DNA of 13,970 bases from JBBQZU01 sp038207425 (GTDB lineage: Bacteria; Bacteroidota; Bacteroidia; Flavobacteriales_D; Cryomorphaceae): contig JBBQZU010000052.1 of NCBI GenBank assembly GCA_038207425.1, positions 1 through 13,970 of the forward strand, written 5' to 3'. Positions 1 to 6,994 of the stretch are shown here, piece by piece. The notes beneath the pieces are model-generated. The model made no database searches. It had not been told where the DNA came from and was given only the letters and a program-made list of their open reading frames with translations. A program made the translations under genes and the position numbers. Within the stretch, counting starts at the first letter, position 1; each line of letters starts with the position of its first letter.

Positions 1-200
1 TCCAATTCTTCCTGATGCGCCTTACCATTGTCAAAGACCGTATCGGCTTTGGCCAGGAATTCCTTCTTCCAGGTGGCAATCTGGTTGGGGTGTAACTGAT
101 GCTTTTGAGCTAACTCGCTTATGGTTCACTGCTCTTTTATAGCTTTGATGGCTATCTTTGCTTTGAAACTTGCTTGGAAGGTTCGTCATTCTTTTCTCAT
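1..200 (-). pseudogene. IS3-family transposase orfA (DNA-binding subunit), nonsense-mutated fragment
   Basis: Starting at an ATG at 200-198, the minus strand reads MRKE, stop, RTFQASFKAKIAIKAIKEQ, stop, TISELAQKHQLHPNQ and then IATWKKEFLAKADTVFDN up to the window edge. This is the helix-turn-helix N-terminal half of IS3-family OrfA; the TISELA-KH-LHPNQIATWKKEFL segment is characteristic. Both interruptions are TGA (188-186 and 128-126), and each could come from CGA (Arg) by a single C-to-T change. The residues around them remain well conserved, so the decay looks recent. OrfA normally works with OrfB, made by -1 frameshifting; OrfB would lie to the left of the window. Confidence 0.75.
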
Positions 201-255
201 TGTTCAGAAAATTAAGGGTTGTTAATTTCCTGTCCAAAAAAACTAGACCAGCTCA
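1..255 (-). mobile_element. IS3-family insertion sequence, left-truncated by window edge
   Basis: This is one end of an IS3-family (IS150-like) element. It holds the start of orfA (1-200, minus) and a probable terminal inverted repeat at about 225-255. Read on the minus strand, the end begins TGAGCTGGTCTAG and runs into TTTTTTTGGAC. I recall the IS150 end (TGTACTG...TTGTTGGAC) as similar in layout. The boundary at 255 is inferred from that resemblance. No target duplication can be tested because the other end lies outside the window. The element is probably dead, because orfA carries two stops. Confidence 0.6.
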
Positions 256-504
256 TTACGCAAAGATCAATAAAGAAATATGCATACCAAGACGCTCGCT
301 GAAACGGGTTTTCAACCTGATTTAAACTGTCGAAATCAGCGATATCAATCTACCACCGGAGCAATCTTCCTGGTATTTCTTCTACCTTGCCGGCATTGGG
401 CCCATAGCTTGCTCAAGTGTTGAATAGAGAGGTATTGCTGTAAGCAATCACAAATCTTTAAAACAACATTTCCTAAATTGTCTGGAATTTATAAGTTGGT
501 TGAT
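256..504. other. Intergenic stretch between IS end and small ORF; no convincing gene
   Basis: There is no recognisable gene here. A 47-codon ATG frame (280-423, plus) reads MHTKTLAETGFQPD..., and an overlapping frame reads ISDINLPPEQSSWYFFYLAG. Either could be a scrap of a gene broken by the IS insertion, but neither matches a family I know. A small perfect hairpin (ATTGCT, GTA, AGCAAT) lies at 434-448. It has no T-run and is probably not a terminator. Confidence 0.3.
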
Positions 505-684
505 ATGAGCACAAAAAAGAATAATACATCCCAACCTGCTCAAGGACTTAGAAAAAAGGGGTTGCCTGCAAAGGATTCACAGAGCATTGGGCTCATCCCT
601 GAAGTAATTAAGGGAAAAAAAGTCAAATCAAATTCAGGCAGCACTGAAAATGACAAAAGAAAACCGATTCTATTGGCGCCATGA
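505..684 (+). CDS. Possible small basic hypothetical protein (59 aa)
   Basis: The frame from ATG 505 encodes 59 residues, MSTKKNNTSQPAQGLRKKG through KPILLAP, rich in Lys, Ser and Gly, with no signal peptide or membrane segment. A TTG at 478 would add nine residues, but the ATG fits the composition better. I do not recognise the family. No clear promoter or ribosome-binding site is visible. Against the gene being real, bases 544-568 match a stretch of the small ORF at 3526-3669 at 23 of 25 positions, and there the coding strand is the opposite one. The product, if made, would be a short disordered-looking cytoplasmic peptide. It is included as tentative only. Confidence 0.3.
   Translation: MSTKKNNTSQPAQGLRKKGLPAKDSQSIGLIPEVIKGKKVKSNSGSTENDKRKPILLAP
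544..568. repeat. 25-bp near-repeat, copy 1 (partner at 3605-3629)
   Basis: This 25-base stretch begins GGACTTA and ends TTGCCTG, and matches 3605-3629 at 23 of 25 positions in the same orientation. Read on the minus strand, both copies encode GNPFFLSP and the two differences are synonymous (AAC/AAT and CTA/TTA). After SP this copy runs into TGA; a shift of one base would continue it as SPEQVG. That may be a damaged relative of the peptide encoded at 3526-3669. Confidence 0.5.
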
Positions 685-778
685 CAATTTCAAGTGAAGG
701 TTATGATTTGAAGTAAATTCAGAGAAGAAAACAAACGGAACATCTTCACCATACATATGCACACACTTATAGGTTTAA
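685..778. other. AT-rich spacer
   Basis: No ORF, RNA or clear promoter is recognised between the doubtful small ORF and the frameshifted gene that follows. Confidence 0.3.
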
Positions 779-1236
779 TTCACCGCGTACAAGTTTAAAT
801 ATATACTAATTGTTGATGAACATCAGGGAGAATTCTTCGCACTTAAATTTTATCCAAGTATGCTAAAAAGAAGTAATTATAGATATGGTGTCAAGATTGA
901 TCGCGGTGATGTAATAAATGTTCTTGTGACGTGCTTAAAAATTATTCCGATAGTTTTAAGCAGAATCCCTTCGGCATCATTCGGATTTATTGCTTCTCCT
1001 TCTTTCGTTCGGGCTTTCAGAACCCTTGAGGGGATGTAAATAATCAGCGAGTTAAAATTTATTCAGAATTAATCAAGGGTAAAGTGGGTGATGTGACATT
1101 CCAGCATTTCGAGTATGCCAGTATAAGTGGTCACATGCTAGTTAACCGGTCTTGTGGAAATGTTGATTTAAAAGAGCAGGCCATAACATCAATGTTTGTA
1201 AATACTTATGAAGAACTACGTTTGACCCTGGGATAA
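779..1236 (+). pseudogene. Frameshifted Bacteroidota hypothetical protein (about 150 codons)
   Basis: Two abutting plus-strand frames make one protein. The first (779-1036) reads YKFKYILIVDEHQGEFFALK, then KFYPSMLKRSNYRYGVKIDRG and on to ASFGFIASPSFVRAFRTLEGM, and stops at TAA 1037. The second frame, starting about 1039, continues NNQRVKIYSELIKGKVGDVT, then FQHFEYASISGHMLVNRS and TSMFVNTYEELRLTLG, and stops at 1236. A one-base deletion near 1037 would explain the join. The pattern LKFYP, ASFGFI, NNQRxxIYxEL, FxHFEY, LxNR resembles a short uncharacterised protein I recall from many Bacteroidota genomes; I cannot give a function. No ATG is in frame near the expected N-terminus, where ACC-GCG precedes TAC-AAG, so the start also appears lost. 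It lies immediately 3' of the E1 gene, in convergent orientation. Confidence 0.7.
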
Positions 1237-1280
1237 GTCGTGAAATTCAAAGTTGACCAGGCAAAAGGGTTTGAGTTTGT

Positions 1281-3371
1281 TTACCATTCAAGCAGTTTCA
1301 TCAATTTGACTTGAACTTTATCCGCATTCGGAATCACAGCCTGTTCAAGGGTAGAGTTGAGCGGTATAGCCGGCAGGTCTTCTGATCCGATCACCATTAC
1401 TGGCGCATCGAGGCTCTTGAAACAGTTCTCTTGTATCATGCCGGCGATGCTCTTTGCAAAGGTGCAACCTGTAGGCTCTTCCGTGACAATAAGTACCTTG
1501 CCATGCCTGCGGGCTGCTTCATAAACTGCCTCGGTATCAAGTGGAGATATGCTGCGTAAATCGAGTATTTCTATCCTTCCGGGAAATGCCGCTGAAGCCG
1601 ACTTAGCCCAATAAACGCCCATACCGTATGTTATTATTACCGCACTGTCGCCTTTCGCAATATTTTCAGCGTGGGCTTCTTGAAATATTCTGGCTTTGCC
1701 TATTGGTATGGCATACGCTCTGTCAGGGAGCACGCTTTTAGCCTCGTCAGTGCCTTTGAGTTTACTCCAGTACAAGCCTTTGTGCTCAAGTATTACCACG
1801 GGGTTGGGGTCATAGAAAGCAGCCTTCATTAGGCCTTTCATATCGGCGCCATTGCTGGGATACACTACCTTAATACCGCGGATATTGGCCAGTACACTTT
1901 CTACGCTCGAAGAGTGGTAGGGGCCGCCGCTGCCATACGCTCCAATGGGTACACGTATCACTGCACTCGCGGGCCATTTTCCATTTGAGAGATAATAGCT
2001 GCGGCTCAATTCTGTAAAGAGCTGGTTGAGTCCCGGCCATATATAGTCGGCAAACTGCACTTCTACAATGGGTTTGCATCCCACTGCTGCCATACCAACG
2101 GTGCTACCTACTATGAAGGCTTCCATGATAGGGGTGTTGAATACGCGGCTGTCGCCAAATTTTTGCGCAAGGGTAGCGGCTTCTCTGAATACCCCGCCAA
2201 GGCGTTTACCCACGTCTTGTCCATAAAGCAGCGCTTCGGGGTGGTCTTCGAGAATTTCCTGTACTGCAAATAGCGCACAATCTACCATTAGCGTTTTCTC
2301 TGCGCCTGCGGGAGAGCGTTCGCCCCGTTCGGTGGTAATAGGTGTAGGAGCAAAATCGTGTTTGAAAATATCATCGGGTGCAGGATCCGGGGCTTTGAGT
2401 GCCGCTTCATAATCGCTTTTCACAAGGGCACCTGCACCTCGGGCTACCATGTCAAGTCCGGCATCATCCCATCCGTTTGCCGAAAGGTATGACCGGAATT
2501 TAGGAATTGGATCGCGGCTTTTGTGCTCTTCGAGATCGTCGCGGTACCATTCGCGGCGCACGCCCGACGTATGGTGGCCCAGCAACGGAACTTTTGCGTG
2601 AAGCAGAAACGGTCGCCGCTCTTTGCGGATGGTTTCGAGCACTTCGTAAACAGTTTTCCAGCATGTTTCGAAATCAGTGCCGTCTATGGACCTTACTTCT
2701 ATTCCTTTAAAACCCCGCGCGTAATATGCTGCGTCGTTTGCCCTTACTTCATCGGCACTGGCTGAAATATCCCAATCATTATCCTGTACAAAAAAGAGCA
2801 AGGGCAGTTGTTTTAAAGCGGCCATCTGAAGGGCTTCACTTACTTCGCCTTCGGTCATGGCAGCATCGCCTATGGAGCATACACAAAGTGGCGATTCGTC
2901 ATCATTTGGCGAAAGCCCTTGCTGCTCCATGTATTGTATGCCCATTGCCACCCCGGCACTTGGTATAGCCTGCATTCCGGTGGCACTTGAATTGTGCGGA
3001 ATTTTGGGCATATCATCTCTGCGCAAACTCGGATGAGAGTAGTAGGTGCGCCCCCCTGAAAACGGGTCGTCGCGCTTTGCAAGCAGTTGAAGCATGAGCT
3101 CGTAAGGCTTTATGCCTATACCAAGCAAAATTGAATCGTCGCGGTAATAGGGAAATACAAAATCGCAGGGCTTGAGTTGCTGAGCCAACGCGAGCTGTAT
3201 GGCTTCGTGGCCGCGGCTGGTAGCGTGTACATATTTTGAAGTTACTTCCTTATGGGCTTCATATAGGTCGCTCATGGCGCGGGCAGTGCTCATAAGTTCC
3301 CAGGTTTTGGATAGCACTGATTTGGTAAGTCCCGACTTTTTAAGGGTTTTATCTTTTGTTACAGAAGTCAT
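1281..3371 (-). CDS. Fused alpha-beta E1 component of a 2-oxoacid (probably branched-chain) dehydrogenase
   Basis: This protein of 696 aa joins both E1 subunits. It would catalyse thiamine-diphosphate-dependent decarboxylation of a 2-oxoacid and transfer the acyl group to the lipoyl E2 of the complex in the cytoplasm. The alpha part (about 20-320) has YRDDSILLGIG, SSATGMQAIPSAGVAMG and the ThDP/Mg motif GDAAMTEGEVSEA (168-180) ending in QDNDW (196-200); the classical motif has NN where this has ND. The beta part (about 358-696) has the acidic EAFIVG region, GGPYHSSSVES (482-492) and the C-terminal lobe from about 575 (ITYGMGVYWA, LDLRSISPLD, TEEP). The alpha-beta fusion is typical of the Bacteroidota branched-chain type, so 2-oxoisovalerate is the likeliest substrate, although pyruvate cannot be excluded. 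No E2 or E3 gene is adjacent. The ATG at 3371 is close behind a possible promoter. Confidence 0.9.
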   Translation of the reverse strand: MTSVTKDKTLKKSGLTKSVLSKTWELMSTARAMSDLYEAHKEVTSKYVHATSRGHEAIQLALAQQLKPCDFVFPYYRDDSILLGIGIKPYELMLQLLAKRDDPFSGGRTYYSHPSLRRDDMPKIPHNSSATGMQAIPSAGVAMGIQYMEQQGLSPNDDESPLCVCSIGDAAMTEGEVSEALQMAALKQLPLLFFVQDNDWDISASADEVRANDAAYYARGFKGIEVRSIDGTDFETCWKTVYEVLETIRKERRPFLLHAKVPLLGHHTSGVRREWYRDDLEEHKSRDPIPKFRSYLSANGWDDAGLDMVARGAGALVKSDYEAALKAPDPAPDDIFKHDFAPTPITTERGERSPAGAEKTLMVDCALFAVQEILEDHPEALLYGQDVGKRLGGVFREAATLAQKFGDSRVFNTPIMEAFIVGSTVGMAAVGCKPIVEVQFADYIWPGLNQLFTELSRSYYLSNGKWPASAVIRVPIGAYGSGGPYHSSSVESVLANIRGIKVVYPSNGADMKGLMKAAFYDPNPVVILEHKGLYWSKLKGTDEAKSVLPDRAYAIPIGKARIFQEAHAENIAKGDSAVIITYGMGVYWAKSASAAFPGRIEILDLRSISPLDTEAVYEAARRHGKVLIVTEEPTGCTFAKSIAGMIQENCFKSLDAPVMVIGSEDLPAIPLNSTLEQAVIPNADKVQVKLMKLLEW

Positions 3372-3388
3372 CTGGCAATTTGTGGCGG

Positions 3389-3396
3389 CGAAGTTA
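3389..3396 (-). promoter_or_regulatory. Possible -7 box for the E1 gene
   Basis: The minus strand reads TAACTTCG, matching the Bacteroidota -7 consensus TAnnTTTG with one C. It would start the transcript about 12-15 nt before the E1 ATG. No good -33 TTTG is visible upstream. Confidence 0.3.
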
Positions 3397-3465
3397 CGAA
3401 GTTCGCGCCATTATGTCTTTTATAACTTATTCATACGGCGTGGCAAGGAAGCCAACAATGCCTTT

Positions 3466-3500
3466 CGGGAAAAAAAGAAAAGCTGCCATGTTGCTGGCAG
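3466..3500 (-). terminator. Rho-independent terminator after the 47-codon ORF
   Basis: On the minus strand a perfect six-base-pair stem (CTGCCA / TGGCAG, loop GCAACA) is followed by a T-rich tract (CTTTTCTTTTTTTCC). It begins 26 nt after the stop of the small ORF at 3526, so that ORF seems to end a transcript and E1 needs its own promoter. Confidence 0.65.
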
Positions 3501-3525
3501 AATAGAATCCAGAACTGAAAGCGAA

Positions 3526-3669
3526 TTATTTCTCAGGTTCAGTCGGTGGTGGCTCCGGCAATAACTCAGGTTGTGGATTGGCAGCTATATACACAGTGCT
3601 TTCAGGACTTAAAAAAAAGGGATTGCCTGACTTTGCTTTTGCAGTTGTTGCTTTGGTAGAAGTTTTCAT
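3526..3669 (-). CDS. Small proline-rich hypothetical protein (47 aa)
   Basis: The minus-strand ATG at 3669 opens a 47-codon frame. It reads MKTSTKATTAKAKSG, then NPFFLSPESTVYIAANPQPE, and ends LLPEPPPTEPEK, followed by TAA. The N-terminus is Lys/Thr/Ala-rich, the middle short and hydrophobic, and the tail acidic and proline-rich. AAGAAG lies upstream of the ATG, and a terminator begins 26 nt after the stop. The gene lies 59 nt downstream of the DUF547 gene on the same strand. I know no family for it. The segment GNPFFLSP recurs in the minus-strand translation at 544-568 with only synonymous differences, which argues that this strand is coding. It could be a structural or secreted peptide, but no signal peptide is evident and the function is unknown. 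Confidence 0.5.
   Translation of the reverse strand: MKTSTKATTAKAKSGNPFFLSPESTVYIAANPQPELLPEPPPTEPEK
3605..3629. repeat. 25-bp near-repeat, copy 2 (partner at 544-568)
   Basis: This copy lies inside the 47-codon ORF and codes GNPFFLSP on the minus strand. It matches 544-568 at 23 of 25 bases in the same orientation, and both differences are synonymous in this frame. Confidence 0.5.
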
Positions 3670-3728
3670 AGCCGCTTCTTATTGAATGTTCACGGGTATA
3701 CGTTGCCGGCAATTGAAAGTTCCTGAGG

Positions 3729-4487
3729 CTATTGCTCATTCAGAGTCCAATCGTAGTCCATATAGCCTAGTTTCGCTCCTTCACGAATCTTCACTTTGCT
3801 GTACTTGTTGATGTAGTCTGTGATGGTTGGGGCAGCTACTTTAAAATCGCCGCCGTACCAATCCATGAGCTTAGATACTTTGGGATTGTCAGCACTTATA
3901 TCATTTCTCAATTTGCTGTTGAAGAAGTGTATTGCCTGGTCTTCGAGTTGGGCGTTGAGCTTTTCGGCAGTGTAGGCTTCGTTTCTCAGTTTGGGGCACG
4001 ACTTCGCAGCACATACTAATGCGAAATGGATGCGGGGCTCAGTAAATTCTTTTCTTATGATGGTATTCTCAAGGTTGTTGAGATGGTATTTCTGTTCTTC
4101 AATATTGATGAATTTGATATCCCAGGCTGTATTTACGCGGTATATCGATCCACCCAATTCTTTGATACTTTTCACAGGGTAATTTCGTATGATGAGCCTT
4201 AGGGTAAATGCATTATAAGCATTGATCCAGTAAGCCAACCGCTCATCTTTACTCCAGTTTTTTTCATTTGGATGGGCACCTTCCAGTATTGCCAGGTAGC
4301 GGTTTAGCAACAAACTGTCAGCAATTACCCCTTTGTAATTTACCATTCCGTCGCTATTCACATGCTTAGCGAGGAGCTGAGTGAAGAGATCGTGTTTTAT
4401 GGGTTTTGAATCCGAAAGATTATTTCCCGAAAGGGTACAGCTTATGCCAAATGAAGCGACGAAAAACAGCAATAATGATAGTTTCAT
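3729..4487 (-). CDS. DUF547 domain lipoprotein
   Basis: I choose the ATG at 4487 (252 aa) rather than the longer frame starting at 4520. It begins directly with a lipoprotein signal peptide, MKLSLLLFFVASFGISC, with Cys17 as the lipidated residue. The DUF547 family (PF04784) is recognised by YWINAYNAFTLRL (from about 86) and HFALVCAAKSCPKLR (about 154-168), followed by a DWYGGDF segment near the C-terminus. The biochemical role of DUF547 is not known. The protein is probably anchored in a membrane facing the periplasm. It is divergent from the TIGR04283-type glycosyltransferase with 48 nt between starts, so the two may share a control region. From recollection, these two families also occur together in arsenosugar-type gene clusters, but no ArsS or ArsM gene is present here. 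Confidence 0.85.
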   Translation of the reverse strand: MKLSLLLFFVASFGISCTLSGNNLSDSKPIKHDLFTQLLAKHVNSDGMVNYKGVIADSLLLNRYLAILEGAHPNEKNWSKDERLAYWINAYNAFTLRLIIRNYPVKSIKELGGSIYRVNTAWDIKFINIEEQKYHLNNLENTIIRKEFTEPRIHFALVCAAKSCPKLRNEAYTAEKLNAQLEDQAIHFFNSKLRNDISADNPKVSKLMDWYGGDFKVAAPTITDYINKYSKVKIREGAKLGYMDYDWTLNEQ

Positions 4488-4535
4488 AAAATTGGATTTG
4501 CTTTGTAAGGTACGAACCAAAACGAATTACGGATT

Positions 4536-5228
4536 TTGATTTCAATTATTGTACCTGTTTTGAACGAAGCCAATTTGATTCCTGCTCTTTTGGATCGTTT
4601 GGGCAGCCCCTACGCAGAGATTATTGTGGTTGACGGAGGCAGTGCAGATGGCTCAGCAAACATTGCCAAAGCGCTTGGCGCAATCGTGGTTTTGGCAGAA
4701 GAAGCTTCAAGGCCGAAACAATTGAACTTGGGAGCTGCTGCTGCTAAATATCAGATATTGTGGTTTGTACATGCTGATACTTTGCCGCCCGTGTATGGTG
4801 TATTATTAATTTTGGATGCTTTGAAAGCCAATAAAAAATTTGGCTGTTTCAGGTTCAAATTCGATTCTGCCAGCAGCCGTTTGGCTGTCAATAGCTATTT
4901 CACTCGGTGGCCTTTTATGATATGTCGCGGAGGCGACCAATCGCTGTTTTTAGAGAAATCGCTTTTTGAAAAACTTGGTGGCTACAGTGAGCGTCATGTT
5001 GTGATGGAAGATTTTGACATGATACGACGCGGAAGGCAATTTGAGAAATTTCATATTCTCAGGGAGTCTGTTTTGGTATCTTCAAGAAAATACGTGCAAA
5101 ATAGCTACCTGATGGTGAACATGGCAAATCTTGTGGTTTTTACTTCCTACTATATGGGCATACCACCCCGGAGGTTGAAATCGATTTATACCAAACTAAT
5201 CAGGCACCCCAAATTTCGGGATGCCTGA
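4536..5228 (+). CDS. TIGR04283-type family 2 glycosyltransferase
   Basis: This 230-aa protein has a single GT-A fold. It opens with ISIIVPVLNEANLI and carries VVDGGSADGS (about 31-40), FVHADTLPP (about 77-85, the metal-binding DxD-like site), RGGDQSLFLEK (131-141) and VMEDFDMIRR (156-165). The combination of GGDQ and MEDxD is typical of the TIGR04283 group ('transferase 2, rSAM/selenodomain-associated'), shorter than most GT2 enzymes and without obvious transmembrane segments. The acceptor is unknown. The start is TTG at 4536: an in-frame TAA lies at 4506-4508, and only ATT or TTG is available before the conserved beta-strand. It ends inside a strong inverted repeat. It is the only plus-strand gene between two minus-strand genes. 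Confidence 0.85.
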   Translation: MISIIVPVLNEANLIPALLDRLGSPYAEIIVVDGGSADGSANIAKALGAIVVLAEEASRPKQLNLGAAAAKYQILWFVHADTLPPVYGVLLILDALKANKKFGCFRFKFDSASSRLAVNSYFTRWPFMICRGGDQSLFLEKSLFEKLGGYSERHVVMEDFDMIRRGRQFEKFHILRESVLVSSRKYVQNSYLMVNMANLVVFTSYYMGIPPRRLKSIYTKLIRHPKFRDA

Positions 5229-5239
5229 TAATTAGTTGG
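5191..5239. terminator. Inverted repeat, probable bidirectional terminator between convergent genes
   Basis: CCAAACTAATCAGGCA-CCCC (5191-5210) faces CGGG-ATGCCTGATAATTAGTTGG, with AAATTT near the centre. The stem is long with a few mismatches or bulges. It includes the last codons and TGA of the glycosyltransferase. Its position between two convergent genes fits a terminator working in both directions, although neither side has a long T-run. Confidence 0.5.
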
Positions 5240-5253
5240 TTGAAATTTGAGAT

Positions 5254-6264
5254 TTATTGAACTGCCGCATTTTGCGAAACGGGGAGGTAAATCTCAGTAA
5301 TCCATTTTGACGGATCAGGTTCACTTCCCGGGTCGGTTACATATAATTCCCACGGCGATCCAGCGGGTGTGTATCCTTTCTCGCCAGCAGTTGCGAAAAG
5401 GTATTTATGGGCGCTGTTCAAACTTTCGTACGGGCCTAAGTAGGTAAGTTTCATTGCAGGGCCAGCATATCGAACACCTTTTACAATATCATCTTTACCC
5501 GGTTTTTTGCTATCGACCGCCATAGCTACAGTGATGTTTGCCATTTTGGTTTCTTCATCCCATTTGTTGGCAATGGAGAATACTGGTGCAGATAATTTCG
5601 CCATGTCAGCGCCTAGATAAGCTGAGATTTTGCTGTATCGTTCGGCATAGTAGGCGCTGTCAACATCACTGAAACTTGCTTCACTCGTTATACCATAATA
5701 ATCAACTGCTGCCACATCGGTAAGTTGCACATCGTAGGCGGGCACTGCCGCAATGGCTTCTGCAACTACCTTCAGTTTTTCAAGTCCCTTCTGGAAATCA
5801 GGACCCATTTCTGCATCCATATCATCAGCGTTCATCCAAAACAAATATCCTGGCAATGAGCCTTTGACACTCCATTTGGCTAGGGTGCCATTTTCGCTTT
5901 CGGTGAATGTCCACACTAATACTGCCTCTGACTCCCATGGCGATGTGAAAACAAGTTTGCTGGCAATCATGGTTGGTTCTGTAAGTTCTATGTGTTCCAT
6001 ATATCCTACGCCCACACTGTCATTTCCACTCCAGGCATACTTTGCACCAATCCCCTCTTCAGGCCCCGTATATTCGCGGGTTACATTCGGGTCTTTTTCT
6101 TCCCATGGCGACCAAGCTTCCTGGGCTTTCAGGTTTGAAACTTGTTGGTATAGAACACTTGCAGGAGCGTCAATGGTAAGCTCGCGTGAAACTTCGTATT
6201 CTTTCGGCTTGCACGATGTAAGTGCAATTAATCCTGCGGCAATGGCGATGGCAGTAGTTTTCAT
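5254..6264 (-). CDS. Lipoprotein with SRPBCC and GyrI-like domains
   Basis: This 336-aa protein has a lipoprotein signal peptide (MKTTAIAIAAGLIALTSC, lipid Cys18). Residues about 22-170 look like an SRPBCC/polyketide-cyclase fold: VSRELTIDAPASVLYQQVSN, WSPWEEKDPNVTREYTGP, then the IELTEP and KWSVKG strands. Residues about 178-330 look like a GyrI/AraC effector-binding (small-molecule) domain: YDVQLTDVAAVDYYGIT, AGPAMKLTYLGPYESL and WELYVTDPGSEPDPSKWITEIYLPV. The same order of domains occurs in cytoplasmic or membrane proteins of Bacteroidota; here it is placed at a membrane by the lipid anchor. A role in binding a small hydrophobic ligand is plausible but inferred. It has a perfect -7 box 30 nt upstream, so it is probably transcribed separately from the TPR gene. 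Confidence 0.75.
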   Translation of the reverse strand: MKTTAIAIAAGLIALTSCKPKEYEVSRELTIDAPASVLYQQVSNLKAQEAWSPWEEKDPNVTREYTGPEEGIGAKYAWSGNDSVGVGYMEHIELTEPTMIASKLVFTSPWESEAVLVWTFTESENGTLAKWSVKGSLPGYLFWMNADDMDAEMGPDFQKGLEKLKVVAEAIAAVPAYDVQLTDVAAVDYYGITSEASFSDVDSAYYAERYSKISAYLGADMAKLSAPVFSIANKWDEETKMANITVAMAVDSKKPGKDDIVKGVRYAGPAMKLTYLGPYESLNSAHKYLFATAGEKGYTPAGSPWELYVTDPGSEPDPSKWITEIYLPVSQNAAVQ

Positions 6265-6293
6265 GACTTTTGGTTGTGAGTAGTTTAAGTGGT

Positions 6294-6301
6294 CAAAAGT
6301 A
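6294..6301 (-). promoter_or_regulatory. -7 promoter box of the SRPBCC/GyrI-like lipoprotein gene
   Basis: The minus strand reads TACTTTTG, a perfect match to TAnnTTTG. The ATG is 30 nt downstream. No clear TTTG is found 18-20 nt upstream of it. Confidence 0.45.
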
Positions 6302-6319
6302 GGAAAAAACTGATCCTAA

Positions 6320-6994
6320 TTACTTCTCAGAACAATACTTTTTGATTGACCTTACTACGGTTGTATCACCAAAGGCCAGTGCTTGTTTCAGGTCTGAACA
6401 GGCGCCTTTCAATGCGCCTGCTTTGGCCAGAGTGAGTCCATTGTTTGTTTCCAGATTGATGATGGAATATCCGCGGTTAGCAAGAGCCGGAGCGTAGCCG
6501 GGGTTTTCTTTCAGCACTTTGGTAAATTCATCAGCGGCTTCCTTATGAAGATCCATAAGTGCGATGCAATATCCTCTATCAAACCGTGTGCTCCAGGTAT
6601 CGGCTATTGCCAGCCTGGCATCAATATCGGCAAGTGCCAGTTTGTACTTACCCTGCTCCATATAGACCAGTGCGCGGTTGTTTAATGCGCCTTCATGGCC
6701 GGGGGCAATTTTTAAGAGTTGCGAATAGTCTATAAGGGCTGCATCTTTATTGCCGGTTTTTAAATGTATAAATGCCCTTAAGTAAATCGATTGTGTATGT
6801 TCAGGGTCAATTGCCAATGCTTTTTGTACTTCACCCATTGCCTGTGGGAAGTTACTGGCATTTACAAAGTTTATAGCGTTTACATAATATCCGTCTGCCT
6901 TTTGTGCATTGCACAGCGTGGCGAAACCAATTGAGATGACCAATACCATAAACGCTTTCGCGAAAGCTACTTTTGAGAATCTATTGTTTTGCAA
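6320..6994 (-). CDS. Secreted tetratricopeptide-repeat protein
   Basis: This 224-aa protein starts with a signal peptide (basic RFSKVAFAK region, hydrophobic core AFMVLVISIGFATL, cleavage near CNA-Q). It then carries about four TPR units between residues 35 and 180: one with NFPQAMGEVQKALAIDPEH, one with GNKDAALIDYSQLLKIAPGH, one with GKYKLALADIDARLAI, and one with KEAADEFTKVLKENPGY. The C-terminal ALKGACSDLKQALAFGD...IKKYC is a common ending for such proteins in Bacteroidota. TPR arrays bind proteins; the partner is unknown. The start is a TTG at 6994, overlapping the DUF2490 gene by 14 nt in another frame; the next ATG (6949) would remove the basic n-region, so the TTG is preferred. It is probably co-transcribed with the DUF2490 gene. 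Confidence 0.8.
   Translation of the reverse strand: MQNNRFSKVAFAKAFMVLVISIGFATLCNAQKADGYYVNAINFVNASNFPQAMGEVQKALAIDPEHTQSIYLRAFIHLKTGNKDAALIDYSQLLKIAPGHEGALNNRALVYMEQGKYKLALADIDARLAIADTWSTRFDRGYCIALMDLHKEAADEFTKVLKENPGYAPALANRGYSIINLETNNGLTLAKAGALKGACSDLKQALAFGDTTVVRSIKKYCSEK

Noticed and set aside
280..423. 47-codon ATG frame after the IS end
   Set aside because: No family likeness, no promoter, and a competing frame; noted only in the intergenic entry.
434..448. Hairpin with six-base stem as terminator
   Set aside because: There is no T-run on either side and no gene directly upstream.
2507..3082. Frames opposite or overlapping the E1 gene
   Set aside because: They are shadows of the coding frame; none has a family match or start signal.
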